A stretch of DNA of 64,000 bases from Streptomyces vinaceus (GTDB taxonomy: Bacteria; Actinomycetota; Actinomycetes; Streptomycetales; Streptomycetaceae): positions 3,638,001-3,702,000 of the forward strand of contig NZ_CP023692.1 in assembly GCF_008704935.1 (NCBI RefSeq), written 5' to 3'. Every line of letters begins with the position of its first letter. The stretch's first letter is position 1. The position numbers and the translations under genes are program-made. The notes below the pieces were generated by a model. It did not search any database. It was given only the letters and a program-made list of their open reading frames with translations, and was not told where the DNA came from. This document shows, piece by piece, positions 15,459-24,011 of this stretch.

Positions 15459-17099
15459 ATGGGTATTCGGAGCTTGTTGCGCAAGGTGTTCGGACGGTCT
15501 GCCGAGCCGGTTCCGGAGATGACGGACGCCACTTCGGCCGCCGTCCCGAGCCAGGCGGAACGGACCCCCCTGGACGTGGCGGCCGAACTGGTCGCCGCCT
15601 CCTTCGACAATCCGACGGTTCCCCCGCAGTCCGCTCCGCGGGACCGTGAACCGGGGACCCTCCTCACCGCCCCGGCCCCGGACCCGACGGTCCCGGAGGC
15701 ACGGCGCCCGCAGCCTGCGGCCGCACCCGAGCCGGTCGCCGCTCCTGCGGCGGAGGTCCCGGCGGAGCCGGTCGCCGAGCCGGCGGCCGCCGAGGCCGAG
15801 CCGGTGGCCGAGGTCGCCACCACCGAGCCGGAGCCGGAGGTCAAGGCCGAGACCGTCGCGGCCGAGGCGGAGACGGCGACGACGACGGCCGAGCCGGCCA
15901 CCGAGGTCGAGGTGGAGCCCGAGGCAGTCACCGAGCCGGAGGCAGTCACCGAGGTCGAGGCTCCCGCCGTGGCCGAGGACCCGGTGGCGGCCGAGGACCC
16001 GGTCGTGGCCGAGCCCGTGGCGGCCGAGGTCGAGGCCCCCGTGGCCGAGCCGGTGGCCGAGGTCGCCGAGCCGGTCGTCGAGCCCGTGGCCGAAGCGGAG
16101 ACGCCGACGGCCGAGCCGGTGGCCGAAGTCGAGGTCGTCGCCGCCGAGGCCGAGGTTTCCGAGGCGGAGCCCGTCGTCGAGGCGGAGCCCGAAGCGGAGG
16201 CCGTCGTCGAGGCGGAGCCCGAAGCCGAGGCCGTCGTCGAGCCCGTCGTCGAGGCGGAGCCCGAGGCCGAGGCCGTCGTCGAGGCCGAGGCCGAGCCCGA
16301 AGCCGAGGCCGTCGTCGAGCCCGTCGTCGAGGCGGAGCCCGAGGCCGAGGCCGTCGTCGAGCCCGACGCCGAACCCGTCGCCGAACCCGTCGCTGCCGAG
16401 GCCGAGGTTGTGGGCGAGGTCGTCGCCGTCGAGGCCGGGGGACCGGCTCTTGCGCTGGCCGACGTGAAGCGGGCGGCTCCCGGGGTGGCCGGGGCGTACA
16501 AGGCCGCCGGGACGGTGCTCCGGGGCAAGGGCAAGGCCGGCGCGCGGGCCAAGGTGTACCTGGTCCTGGACCGTTCCGGGTCGATGCGCCCGTTCTACAA
16601 GGACGGCAGCGCCCAGCACCTCGCGGACCACGCCCTCGCCCTCGCCGCGCACCTCGACGACGAGGCGACCATGCACACCGTGTTCTTCTCCACGGACGTG
16701 GACGGCACCGCCGACCTGACGCTCGACGCCCACGACGACACCTGGGTCGAAGCCCGCCACGCCGAACTCGGCCGCATGGGCCGCACCAGCTACCACGTCG
16801 CCGTGGAGGCCGTCGTCGAGCGGTACCAGAAGGACGGCGGCGAAGGCCCCGCCCTCGTCGTGTTCCAGACCGACGGCGCCCCCGACAGCGTCCGGCCCGC
16901 CAAGCAGGCCATCGCGGACGCCGCCGCCTCCGCACCCGGCGTGTACTGGCAGTTCGTCGCCTTCGGCGACCACGACGCCAAGGCCTTCGACTTCCTGCGC
17001 AAGCTGGACGCCGAGAACGCCGGCTTCTTCCACGCCGGCCCCGCCCCGGCCGGGCTGCCCTCGGCCGCCCTCGCCAAGGGCCTGCTCCAGAGCTTCTGA
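15459..17099 (+). CDS. VWA-domain protein with long Glu/Pro/Val/Ala repeat region
   Basis: A 546-residue protein in three parts. Residues 1-75 start MGIRSLLRKVFGRS. Residues about 80-325 are low-complexity, made of Glu, Pro, Ala and Val in repeated blocks such as VVEAEPEAEA. From about residue 360 a von Willebrand A domain follows, with the MIDAS motif DRSGSM near residue 370, GRTSYHVA, and VVFQTDGAPD. This C-terminal domain is the type found in TerF-like tellurium/stress proteins. ATG 15459 is chosen over upstream in-frame starts because AAAGG lies nine bases before it. It has no signal peptide, so it is probably cytoplasmic. Confidence 0.8.
   Translation: MGIRSLLRKVFGRSAEPVPEMTDATSAAVPSQAERTPLDVAAELVAASFDNPTVPPQSAPRDREPGTLLTAPAPDPTVPEARRPQPAAAPEPVAAPAAEVPAEPVAEPAAAEAEPVAEVATTEPEPEVKAETVAAEAETATTTAEPATEVEVEPEAVTEPEAVTEVEAPAVAEDPVAAEDPVVAEPVAAEVEAPVAEPVAEVAEPVVEPVAEAETPTAEPVAEVEVVAAEAEVSEAEPVVEAEPEAEAVVEAEPEAEAVVEPVVEAEPEAEAVVEAEAEPEAEAVVEPVVEAEPEAEAVVEPDAEPVAEPVAAEAEVVGEVVAVEAGGPALALADVKRAAPGVAGAYKAAGTVLRGKGKAGARAKVYLVLDRSGSMRPFYKDGSAQHLADHALALAAHLDDEATMHTVFFSTDVDGTADLTLDAHDDTWVEARHAELGRMGRTSYHVAVEAVVERYQKDGGEGPALVVFQTDGAPDSVRPAKQAIADAAASAPGVYWQFVAFGDHDAKAFDFLRKLDAENAGFFHAGPAPAGLPSAALAKGLLQSF
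15720..16440 (+). repeat. Coding repeat tract (GAG-GCC-GTC type) in the VWA gene
   Basis: About 700 bp made of near-identical short units encoding EAEPEAEAVVEP-like sequences, with the cleanest copies at 16170-16370. Such tracts are prone to copy-number change by slippage. Confidence 0.75.
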
Positions 17100-17145
17100 G
17101 CCCTCAGCCCTCAGCCCTGAGCCCAGAGCCGCCTACGCGGATGAC

Positions 17146-17180
17146 GAAGGGCCCGGGATCCATCGGATCCCGGGCCCTTC
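17146..17180. terminator. Bidirectional hairpin terminator
   Basis: Perfect 16-bp arms (GAAGGGCCCGGGATCC and complement) with a 3-base loop lie between the convergent VWA gene and aspS. Confidence 0.8.
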
Positions 17181-17196
17181 CTCCTGCGTACGGCGA

Positions 17197-19014
17197 TTAC
17201 CGCGCGGCGTCCGGGTGGACGGCCTCCGCGATCGGCTTGGCGTCGGCGGCCTTCGTCTCCACCGGCTTGCGCAGCGCGATGTTCAGCTCGCGCAGGCGGG
17301 ACTCCTCCAGGACGGTGGGCGCGCCCATCATCAGGTCCTGCGCGTTGCCGTTCAGCGGGAAGGCGATGGTCTCGCGGATGTTGGGCTCGTCGGCGAGCAG
17401 CATCACGATGCGGTCCACGCCCGGGGCGATGCCACCGTGCGGCGGGGCGCCGAGGCGGAAGGCGCGCAGCATGCCGGCGAACTCGCGCTCGACGGTCTCG
17501 GCCTCGTAACCCGCGATCTCGAAGGCCTTCAGCATGACCTCGGGCTCGTGGTTGCGGATGGCGCCGGAGGACAGCTCGATGCCGTTGCAGACGATGTCGT
17601 ACTGCCAGGCGAGGATGTCGAGCGGGTCCTTCTCCTCCAGGTCCTTCATGCCGCCCTGCGGCATGGAGAAGGGGTTGTGCGAGAAGTCGATCTTGCCGGT
17701 CTCCTCGTCCTTCTCGTACATCGGGAAGTCGACGATCCAGCAGAACCGGAAGACGTTCTCCTCGAACTGGCCGGCGCGCTTGGCGGCCTCCACGCGCACG
17801 CCCGACATGATCTTGGAGACCTCGTCGAACTCGCCGGCGCCGAAGAACACGGCGTGGCCGGGGACCAGGCCCAGGCGCTCGGTGAGGACCTTGACGTTCT
17901 CCTCGGTGAGGAACTTGGCGATCGGGCCGGTCAGCGAACCGTCCTCGCCCACGCGGACCCAGGCCAGGCCCTTGGCGCCGAGCGAGATCGCGTACTCGCC
18001 GAGGCCGTCGAAGAACTTGCGCGGCTGCGCGGCGGTGTCCGGGACGGCCAGCGCACGCACGTGCTTGCCGGCGAACGCCTTGAACTCCGAGCCCTCGAAG
18101 ACGTCGGTGATGTCGACGAGCTCCAGCTTGGCGCGCAGGTCGGGCTTGTCGTTGCCGTACTTCAGCATCGACTCGCGGAAGGGGATCCGCGGGAACGGCG
18201 AGGTGACCTCGCGGCCGCCGCCGAACTCGGTGAAGAGCTCGGTCATCAGGCGCTCGATCGGCTGGAAGACGTCCTCCTGCTCGACGAAGGACATCTCCAC
18301 GTCGAGCTGGTAGAACTCGCCCGGCGAGCGGTCGGCGCGGGCGTCCTCGTCGCGGAAGCAGGGCGCGATCTGGAAGTACCGGTCGAAGCCCGAGATCATC
18401 AGCAGCTGCTTGAACTGCTGCGGGGCCTGCGGCAGGGCGTAGAACTTGCCCGGGTTCAGACGGGACGGGACGACGAAGTCGCGCGCGCCCTCGGGGGAGG
18501 TCGCGGTGAGGATCGGGGTCGCCATCTCGTTGAAGCCGAGGGCCACCATCTTCGAGCGGATCGAGGCGATGACGGCCGAGCGCAGCATGATGTTGCGGTG
18601 CATGCGCTCGCGGCGCAGGTCGAGGAAGCGGTACTCCAGGCGCCGCTCCTCGTTCACACCGTCGTCGGTGTTGATCGTGAAGGGCAGCGGGGCGGCCGCG
18701 CCGAGCACCTCGACCTCGGCGGCCTCGATCTCGATCTCGCCGGTGGGCAGGTCGGGGTTGACGTTCTCCGTGCCACGCGAGACGACCTTGCCGTCGACGC
18801 GGACGACCGTCTCCTTGGAGAGCTTGTCCAGGACGGCGGCCGCGGCGGTGCCGGGGCGGGCGACGAGCTGCGTGATGCCGTAGTGGTCGCGCAGATCGAT
18901 GAAGAGGATGCCGCCCAGGTCTCGACGGTTGTGCAGCCAGCCGCTCAGCCGGACGTCGGCGTTGACGTCAGAGGCGCGGAGCTCGCCGCAGGTGTGGGAC
19001 CTGTACCGATGCAT
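17197..19014 (-). CDS. aspS: Aspartyl-tRNA synthetase
   Basis: A 605-residue class II synthetase of the bacterial type, which charges tRNA-Asp. The N-terminal OB fold (DVRLSGWLHNRRDLGGILFIDLRDHYG) is followed by the catalytic domain with motif 2 (FRDEDARADR, then SPGEFYQLDVEMSF), the bacterial GAD insertion, and motif 3 (GGIAPGVDRIVMLL). Full length. The ATG at 19014 lies at the expected N-terminus MHRYRSHTCGELR. It is divergent from the SpoIIE-type phosphatase gene and convergent with the VWA gene. Confidence 0.97.
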   Translation of the reverse strand: MHRYRSHTCGELRASDVNADVRLSGWLHNRRDLGGILFIDLRDHYGITQLVARPGTAAAAVLDKLSKETVVRVDGKVVSRGTENVNPDLPTGEIEIEAAEVEVLGAAAPLPFTINTDDGVNEERRLEYRFLDLRRERMHRNIMLRSAVIASIRSKMVALGFNEMATPILTATSPEGARDFVVPSRLNPGKFYALPQAPQQFKQLLMISGFDRYFQIAPCFRDEDARADRSPGEFYQLDVEMSFVEQEDVFQPIERLMTELFTEFGGGREVTSPFPRIPFRESMLKYGNDKPDLRAKLELVDITDVFEGSEFKAFAGKHVRALAVPDTAAQPRKFFDGLGEYAISLGAKGLAWVRVGEDGSLTGPIAKFLTEENVKVLTERLGLVPGHAVFFGAGEFDEVSKIMSGVRVEAAKRAGQFEENVFRFCWIVDFPMYEKDEETGKIDFSHNPFSMPQGGMKDLEEKDPLDILAWQYDIVCNGIELSSGAIRNHEPEVMLKAFEIAGYEAETVEREFAGMLRAFRLGAPPHGGIAPGVDRIVMLLADEPNIRETIAFPLNGNAQDLMMGAPTVLEESRLRELNIALRKPVETKAADAKPIAEAVHPDAAR

Positions 19015-19150
19015 CAGTCATCCAGTTCTTCGCGATACCAGGGTGGATTCAACCCTCACAAGGTTACCGTCCGGGCCGGGGACCGTGCCGGTGTGCCCGC
19101 CGACCCCCGTGAACAGGCACGCCGGAGGGATGACCTGTAAAGATGACCGG

Positions 19151-21298
19151 GTGCGCACCGAGGACGTCCTGGCCGCCATCGCGACGGGCCTGTGGCGATG
19201 GGACAACGCCTCCGGGACGGTCACCCTCGACAGCGAGGCCGCCCGGCTGCTCGGGCTGCCCGCCGAGCCCGCCGTGCTGCCGGAGGTCGTCGTACGGTCG
19301 CGATTTCACCCGGTGGACTGGAACGAGATCAACGGGATCGTCAACCTCGCGGTGGCCGAGGACACCCTCGCCGAGGCCCGGCTGCGGATCATGGACGAGG
19401 ACGGGCGGGTGCTGCGGACCGTACGCAGCCGCTCCAAGCCCGTGGAGAACCTGACCGCCGACGGCCGCGTCGACTACGAGCTGATCGGCACCATCCAGGA
19501 GATCGCCGAGCCGCAGCCCGGCACCACCGCCGTCCACACCCCGATCACCGGCGACTGGCGGCGCTCCCGCGAGGCCTTCCTGCTGGACGCGGGGCGGGCG
19601 CTCGCCGAGGCCCGGTCCACCGCGGAGGTCCTGCGCGTGGCCGCCTCGCTGTCGATGCCCGGATTCAGCCCCGACGGGCTGGCGGTCTTCGGGGTGGCCG
19701 GGGACCGGCTGTCGATCATCGGGCACCACGGGCACGGCCCCGGGGACGAGGCCCCCTTCTCGGACATGCGGCTGGACACCGACTACCCGGCCGCCGAGGT
19801 GGTCCGTACGGGACGGGCGATCTACCTCCCCTCCCCCGAGGACTACAAACGGCGGTTTCCCGCCACCTGGCCGCTCGCCCAGCGCTTCGGCCGGGCCTCC
19901 TGGGCCTTCCTCCCCCTGATCGTCGCCGGGCGCACCATGGGCGCCTGGATGGCCGCGTTCAAGCACCCGGTGTCCTTCTCCCCGGACGAGCGCTCCGTCC
20001 TGACCACGGTGGCCCGGATGCTGGCCCAGGCCCTCCAGCGGGCGGGCGTGGCCGAATCCGAGCGGGAACTCACCTCCGACCTGCAACGGTCGATGATGCC
20101 CATGCTGGGCCCCGACATCCCGGGCATGCGGATCGCCGCCCGGTACGTCCCCACCGGCGGCGGGCTGGAGGTCGGCGGCGACTGGTACGACATGATCCCG
20201 CTGCCGTCGGGACGGTTCGCGCTGGTCATCGGGGACGTGCAGGGGCACGACGTACGGGCCGCCGGGCTGATGGGCCAGCTGCGGATCGCGGTCCGCGCGT
20301 ACGCCTCCGAGGGCCACCGGCCCGACGCGGTGCTCTCCCGCGCCTCCCGCTTCCTGGCGGGCATCACCGACTCGTACGAGGACGACGACTTCCGCAGCCC
20401 GCGCTTCGCGACCTGCCTGTACGTGGAGTGCGACCCGGCGACCGGGCTGCTGGAGGTCGCCCGGGCCGGCCACCCCGACCCGGTGATCCGGATGCCGGAC
20501 GGCACGGTGCTGATGCGGCCGACCGCCGGGGGCCTGCCGCTCGGCATCGTCCCGGACACGGACTACCCGACGACGCGGTTCACGCTGGAGCCCGGCGAGA
20601 CGATGATGCTCTGCACCGACGGGCTGATCGAGACCGGCGGGCACGACCTGGACACGGGCTGGGCACGGCTGCGCGCGATCCTGGAGTCGGAGACGTACGA
20701 GCCGGGCGCGGCGCACGGCTCCGACGCCCTGGAGAAGCTGGCCGACCTGCTGGTGCAGGCCGTGCACGGGCCTTCCTCGCACCACACCACCGGCCCGCTG
20801 GCCGACCGGCGCGAGGACGACATAGCCGTCGTCCTGCTGTGCCGGGAGGGTGCGGAGTGCGGCTGCGGGGCCCCCGCGGAGCACCCGGTGCGGCCGGCGC
20901 GCCGCACGATGCTGACCGTGGCGCAGGCCGAGCCGGAGCGGATCGCGGGCGCACGCCGGCAGATCCGGGAGCTGCTGCACGACTGGGCGGACGCGGAACA
21001 GGTGGACTCGGCGGTGCTCATGGTCTCCGAAATGGTCACCAACGTCCTGATGCACACGGACGGCGACGCGCTGCTCGTCGCGGAGGCGGCGGGGGAACTG
21101 GGGACGCGGCGGCTGCGCATCGAGGTCGCCGACGCCAGCGACGAGCTGCCCCACAAGCGGCATCCGGGCGAGATGGCTTCGAGCGGCCGGGGCGTCCTGC
21201 TGATGGAGATGCTGGCGGACACCTGGGGCGTGGACCCGCGCGGCGAGGGCAAGTCGATCTGGTTCGAGATGTACGAACAGGGCAAGGACGACTCCTAG
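19151..21298 (+). CDS. PAS-GAF-SpoIIE phosphatase with C-terminal anti-sigma-type ATPase
   Basis: A 715-residue signalling protein. Domains in order: PAS (about 1-100), GAF (about 130-290), SpoIIE/PP2C phosphatase (about 300-540; GGDWYDMIPL, VIGDVQGHDVRAA, LCTDGLIETGG, REDDIAVVLL), and a HATPase_c domain (about 580-710; VSEMVTNVLMHTDGD, GRGVLLMEMLADTWGV). This layout is common in Streptomyces and couples a sensor to dephosphorylation of an anti-anti-sigma partner, with a kinase-like domain in the same chain. GTG 19151 matches the family N-terminus VRTEDVLAAIATGLWRWD. An ATG at 19130 is an alternative, but its GGAGGG directly abuts the codon. Confidence 0.88.
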   Translation: MRTEDVLAAIATGLWRWDNASGTVTLDSEAARLLGLPAEPAVLPEVVVRSRFHPVDWNEINGIVNLAVAEDTLAEARLRIMDEDGRVLRTVRSRSKPVENLTADGRVDYELIGTIQEIAEPQPGTTAVHTPITGDWRRSREAFLLDAGRALAEARSTAEVLRVAASLSMPGFSPDGLAVFGVAGDRLSIIGHHGHGPGDEAPFSDMRLDTDYPAAEVVRTGRAIYLPSPEDYKRRFPATWPLAQRFGRASWAFLPLIVAGRTMGAWMAAFKHPVSFSPDERSVLTTVARMLAQALQRAGVAESERELTSDLQRSMMPMLGPDIPGMRIAARYVPTGGGLEVGGDWYDMIPLPSGRFALVIGDVQGHDVRAAGLMGQLRIAVRAYASEGHRPDAVLSRASRFLAGITDSYEDDDFRSPRFATCLYVECDPATGLLEVARAGHPDPVIRMPDGTVLMRPTAGGLPLGIVPDTDYPTTRFTLEPGETMMLCTDGLIETGGHDLDTGWARLRAILESETYEPGAAHGSDALEKLADLLVQAVHGPSSHHTTGPLADRREDDIAVVLLCREGAECGCGAPAEHPVRPARRTMLTVAQAEPERIAGARRQIRELLHDWADAEQVDSAVLMVSEMVTNVLMHTDGDALLVAEAAGELGTRRLRIEVADASDELPHKRHPGEMASSGRGVLLMEMLADTWGVDPRGEGKSIWFEMYEQGKDDS

Positions 21299-21340
21299 CG
21301 CAGCCGATCCCGCGCCGCGGCGCCGTGGTTGGATGCAGGG

Positions 21341-22399
21341 GTGCTGACTCTGCTCCCGCCGCCGGTCAGGCGGCTGGCCGCCTGGTGCGTGGTCGCCCTG
21401 CTCGTCACCGGCGTGGTCGCCGTCGGCGTGTGGCTGTGCATCACCTTCAAGACCGCCGTCACGCCCGTCCTGCTCGCGCTGCTCGGCGTCGCCCTGCTCC
21501 GGCCGATGCACCTGCGCCTCGTACGGATGGGGATGCACCGCTCACTGGCCGCCGCGCTCACCTGCCTCGGCGTGGTCGCGGTGTTCGGCGGCGCCGGGTA
21601 CGTCGTCGTCCACGCCCTCATCGACACCGGCGACCAGATCCTCGGCTCCCTCAAGCAGGCGGGGCAAGACCTCGCCGGCCGCTTCGGGCCCGCCGGGACC
21701 TCGCTGGAGGACCTGGCCTCGAACGCCAAGGAGCTGCTGGCGAAGTTCGGCGGTACGGCCGCCTCCGGCGTCATCACCGGCCTCAGCGTCGTCGGCGAGG
21801 TGCTCGCCACCGCCGTGCTCGCCCTCCTGCTGATGTTCTTCTTCCTGCGCGATGCGCACCGCGCGGCCGCCACCCTGCGCTCGCTCGCGCCCCGCGGCGC
21901 CGGCGACACCGTCGAGGCGACGGCCCGGCGCGCCTTCGAGGCCGTGGAGGGCTTCATGCGCGGGACCACGTTCATCGCCCTGATCGACGCCGTGTGCATC
22001 ACGGTCGGGCTGCTCGTGCTCCGCGTCCCCGGCGCGGTCGGTCTCGGCGCCCTGGTCTTCGTCGGCGCGTACATCCCCTACCTGGGCGCCTTCATCTCCG
22101 GCGCGGTCGCGGTCCTCGTCGCCTTCGCCGAGCGGGGCTGGTTCATCGGCCTGTGGGCCGTGGGCGTGGTGCTCGCCGTACAGGTGCTGGAGGGGCACAT
22201 CCTCCAGCCCGTGATCCAGAGCCGGACCGTGCAGATGCACCCCGCCGTGGTCATGCTGGCCATCACCGCCGGCGCCAGTGTCGCCGGGATCCTCGGCATG
22301 CTCCTGTCGGTACCGCTGACCGCCGCCGCGTTCGGGGTGGTGTCGCAGATGCGGGCGCGCTACGCGGGGGCCGGGGCGGAGCCGGGGCCCCCGGAGTAG
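21341..22399 (+). CDS. AI-2E/PerM-family membrane protein
   Basis: A 352-residue membrane protein with N-terminal helices, a soluble stretch (about 80-155) and a C-terminal bundle that includes the family signatures FMRGTTFIALIDAV, PYLGAFISGAVAVLVAF and LEGHILQPVIQSRTVQMHP. The AI-2E/PerM family includes exporters and channels of varied or unknown substrates; despite the name, quorum-signal export is not implied. The GTG at 21341 is preferred, though a TTG at 21329 is also in frame and ribosome sites are weak. It starts 43 bp after the phosphatase stop. Confidence 0.82.
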   Translation: MLTLLPPPVRRLAAWCVVALLVTGVVAVGVWLCITFKTAVTPVLLALLGVALLRPMHLRLVRMGMHRSLAAALTCLGVVAVFGGAGYVVVHALIDTGDQILGSLKQAGQDLAGRFGPAGTSLEDLASNAKELLAKFGGTAASGVITGLSVVGEVLATAVLALLLMFFFLRDAHRAAATLRSLAPRGAGDTVEATARRAFEAVEGFMRGTTFIALIDAVCITVGLLVLRVPGAVGLGALVFVGAYIPYLGAFISGAVAVLVAFAERGWFIGLWAVGVVLAVQVLEGHILQPVIQSRTVQMHPAVVMLAITAGASVAGILGMLLSVPLTAAAFGVVSQMRARYAGAGAEPGPPE

Positions 22400-22412
22400 C
22401 GCGCCGCACGGG

Positions 22413-23399
22413 TCAGGAGTGCTGGTCCGCCGACTTGTTGCGCTCCCGGGCGGTGGTGGGGATGGTCCCCAGCCGGCCGGCCTGGAAGTCGTCGAAGGCC
22501 TGCTGGAGCTCCTGGCGGCTGTTCATGACGAACGGCCCGTAGTGCGCCATCGGCTCCCGGATGGGACGCCCGCCGAGGAGGACGACCTCCAGGTCCGGGG
22601 TGTGGGAGTCCTGGGACTCGTCCGCGCGCACCGTGATCGAGCCGCCCTCGCCGAAGACCGCCGTCTGCCCGGTGTGGACGGGCCGCCGGTCGGTGCCGAC
22701 GCTGCCGCGCCCGGCCATGACGTACGCGAGGGCGTTGAAGTCCTCGCGCCACGGGAGGGTGAGCTGCGCGCCCGGGGTGACGGTCGCGTGGATCATGGTG
22801 ATCGGGGTGTGGGTGATGCCGGGGCCGGCGTGGCCGTCCAGTTCACCGGCGATCACGCGGAGCAGGGCGCCGCCGTCGGGGGTGGACAGCAGCTGGACCT
22901 GGCCGCCGCCGATGTCCTGGTAGCGCGGGGGCATCATCTTGTCGGAGGCCGGGAGGTTCACCCACAGCTGGAGGCCGTGGAAGAGCCCTCCGGACACGAC
23001 CAGGGACTCCGGCGGGGCCTCGATGTGCAGGAGGCCGGAACCCGCGGTCATCCACTGGGTGTCACCGCCGTTGATGACTCCGCCGCCGCCGTTGCTGTCC
23101 TGGTGGACGAAGGTTCCGTCGATCAGGTACGTGACGGTCTCGAAGCCGCGGTGGGGGTGCCAGGGGGTGCCCTTGGGCTCACCGGGGGCGTACTCCACCT
23201 CGCCCATCTGGTCCATCATGATGAACGGGTCGAGGTGCTGGTAGTTGATCCCGGCGAACGCCCTGCGCACCGGGAACCCCTCGCCCTCGAAACCACCCGG
23301 GGCGGTCGTGACGGCCAGCACCTTGCGGGCGGCGGTCTCCTGGGCGGGCTCGGCGACGCGGGGGAGCGTCAACGGGTTCTCCACAGTCACTGCAGGCAT
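22413..23399 (-). CDS. Pirin-family protein (bicupin)
   Basis: A 328-residue pirin. The iron-binding site of the N-terminal cupin is intact: His81 and His83 in WHPHRGFETVTY, His125 and Glu127 in SGLLHIEAP. PRYQDIGGGQVQLLS and the C-terminal cupin (NALAYVMAGRGSV, FGEGGSITV, LLGGRPIREPMAHYGPFVMNS) follow the usual pattern. Some pirins are quercetinases and others transcription cofactors; the role here is open. The promoter region holds a 7-bp inverted repeat at 23421, suggesting control by a small repressor. Confidence 0.92.
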   Translation of the reverse strand: MPAVTVENPLTLPRVAEPAQETAARKVLAVTTAPGGFEGEGFPVRRAFAGINYQHLDPFIMMDQMGEVEYAPGEPKGTPWHPHRGFETVTYLIDGTFVHQDSNGGGGVINGGDTQWMTAGSGLLHIEAPPESLVVSGGLFHGLQLWVNLPASDKMMPPRYQDIGGGQVQLLSTPDGGALLRVIAGELDGHAGPGITHTPITMIHATVTPGAQLTLPWREDFNALAYVMAGRGSVGTDRRPVHTGQTAVFGEGGSITVRADESQDSHTPDLEVVLLGGRPIREPMAHYGPFVMNSRQELQQAFDDFQAGRLGTIPTTARERNKSADQHS

Positions 23400-23420
23400 G
23401 GTCGTAACCTCCTTCTGCGT

Positions 23421-23439
23421 CGAGTTTAGTTGAAACTCG
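23421..23439. promoter_or_regulatory. Inverted repeat, candidate operator of the pirin gene
   Basis: CGAGTTT-agttg-AAACTCG forms 7-bp perfect arms 22 bases upstream of the pirin ATG. It is AT-richer than its surroundings. MarR-type repressors often act on such sites near pirin genes; no regulator gene is adjacent. Confidence 0.5.
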
Positions 23440-23470
23440 AACTTTCTGCCACACCCCCACGCAACAGGAA

Positions 23471-23499
23471 GGGCCCCGAAGGAATTCCCCCCGGGGCCC
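23471..23499 (-). terminator. Hairpin terminator after the I36 inhibitor gene
   Basis: Arms GGGCCCCG and CGGGGCCC with a 13-base loop lie 27 bp past the I36 stop on the minus strand. Confidence 0.55.
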
Positions 23500-23525
23500 G
23501 AAGCCTCTGACCTGCGCCTATGGAC

Positions 23526-23915
23526 TTACGGCGTGACGACGACCGAGTTGATGGGTGTCAGGTCGACCCACCACAGCTCGTCCTGGGCCATCGTGTAACA
23601 GGTCCCCGTGCCGTTCCACCCGGTGCACAGCCGGAACTTCCAGCCACCGGTCTGGTTGTTCTTCACGTAGTGCCAGTTGTTCTGGCCGCTCAGGTTGTAG
23701 GTTCCCGCCCTCCAGAAGGAGTTGGTCGGGCCGGTGCTGAGGGCCGCGCCCGCCCCGTAGATGCACGCGGCCCCGGAGGGACAGCCGTAGAACATCTGGT
23801 CCGAGGCCGCCGCGGGCGGTGCCGCCAGGACCCCCGTGCCCAGCGCCAGTGCCCCGGTGGCCGCGAGCGCGGCGAGGTTCGTACGCAAGGACGTGCGTAA
23901 GGGCATACGTGACAT
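23526..23915 (-). CDS. Secreted peptidase inhibitor family I36-like protein
   Basis: A 129-residue protein with a Sec signal peptide (about residues 1-38, ending APPAAAS) and a mature beta-rich domain with Cys in FYGCPSGAACIYG and FRLCTGWNGTGTCYT, which would form two disulfides. The GAACIY and NSFW/NYHYVKNN-type pattern fits the I36 family of Streptomyces metalloprotease inhibitors (SMPI-like). ATG 23915 leads directly into the signal peptide. It has its own terminator and lies downstream of an ArsR-type regulator in the same direction. Confidence 0.8.
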   Translation of the reverse strand: MSRMPLRTSLRTNLAALAATGALALGTGVLAAPPAAASDQMFYGCPSGAACIYGAGAALSTGPTNSFWRAGTYNLSGQNNWHYVKNNQTGGWKFRLCTGWNGTGTCYTMAQDELWWVDLTPINSVVVTP

Positions 23916-24011
23916 CGCAGTCTCCCTCTCGACAGGAGCGGGCTTCCCCCGCACCACCGATGGTCGGGAGCCGGGGGGCGCACCGCGATCCTTTCGGGCA
24001 CGGCCGAAAGG

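Noticed and set aside
15035..16552. Minus-strand frame with Ser/Ala/Thr repeats resembling a surface adhesin
   Set aside because: It is the antisense of the Glu/Pro/Val/Ala tract of the VWA gene, whose other frames must be repetitive too.
19192..22542. An 1116-codon open frame on the plus strand
   Set aside because: It is out of frame with the recognised SpoIIE phosphatase and AI-2E-type proteins, and its sequence is low-complexity Arg/Gly/Ala.
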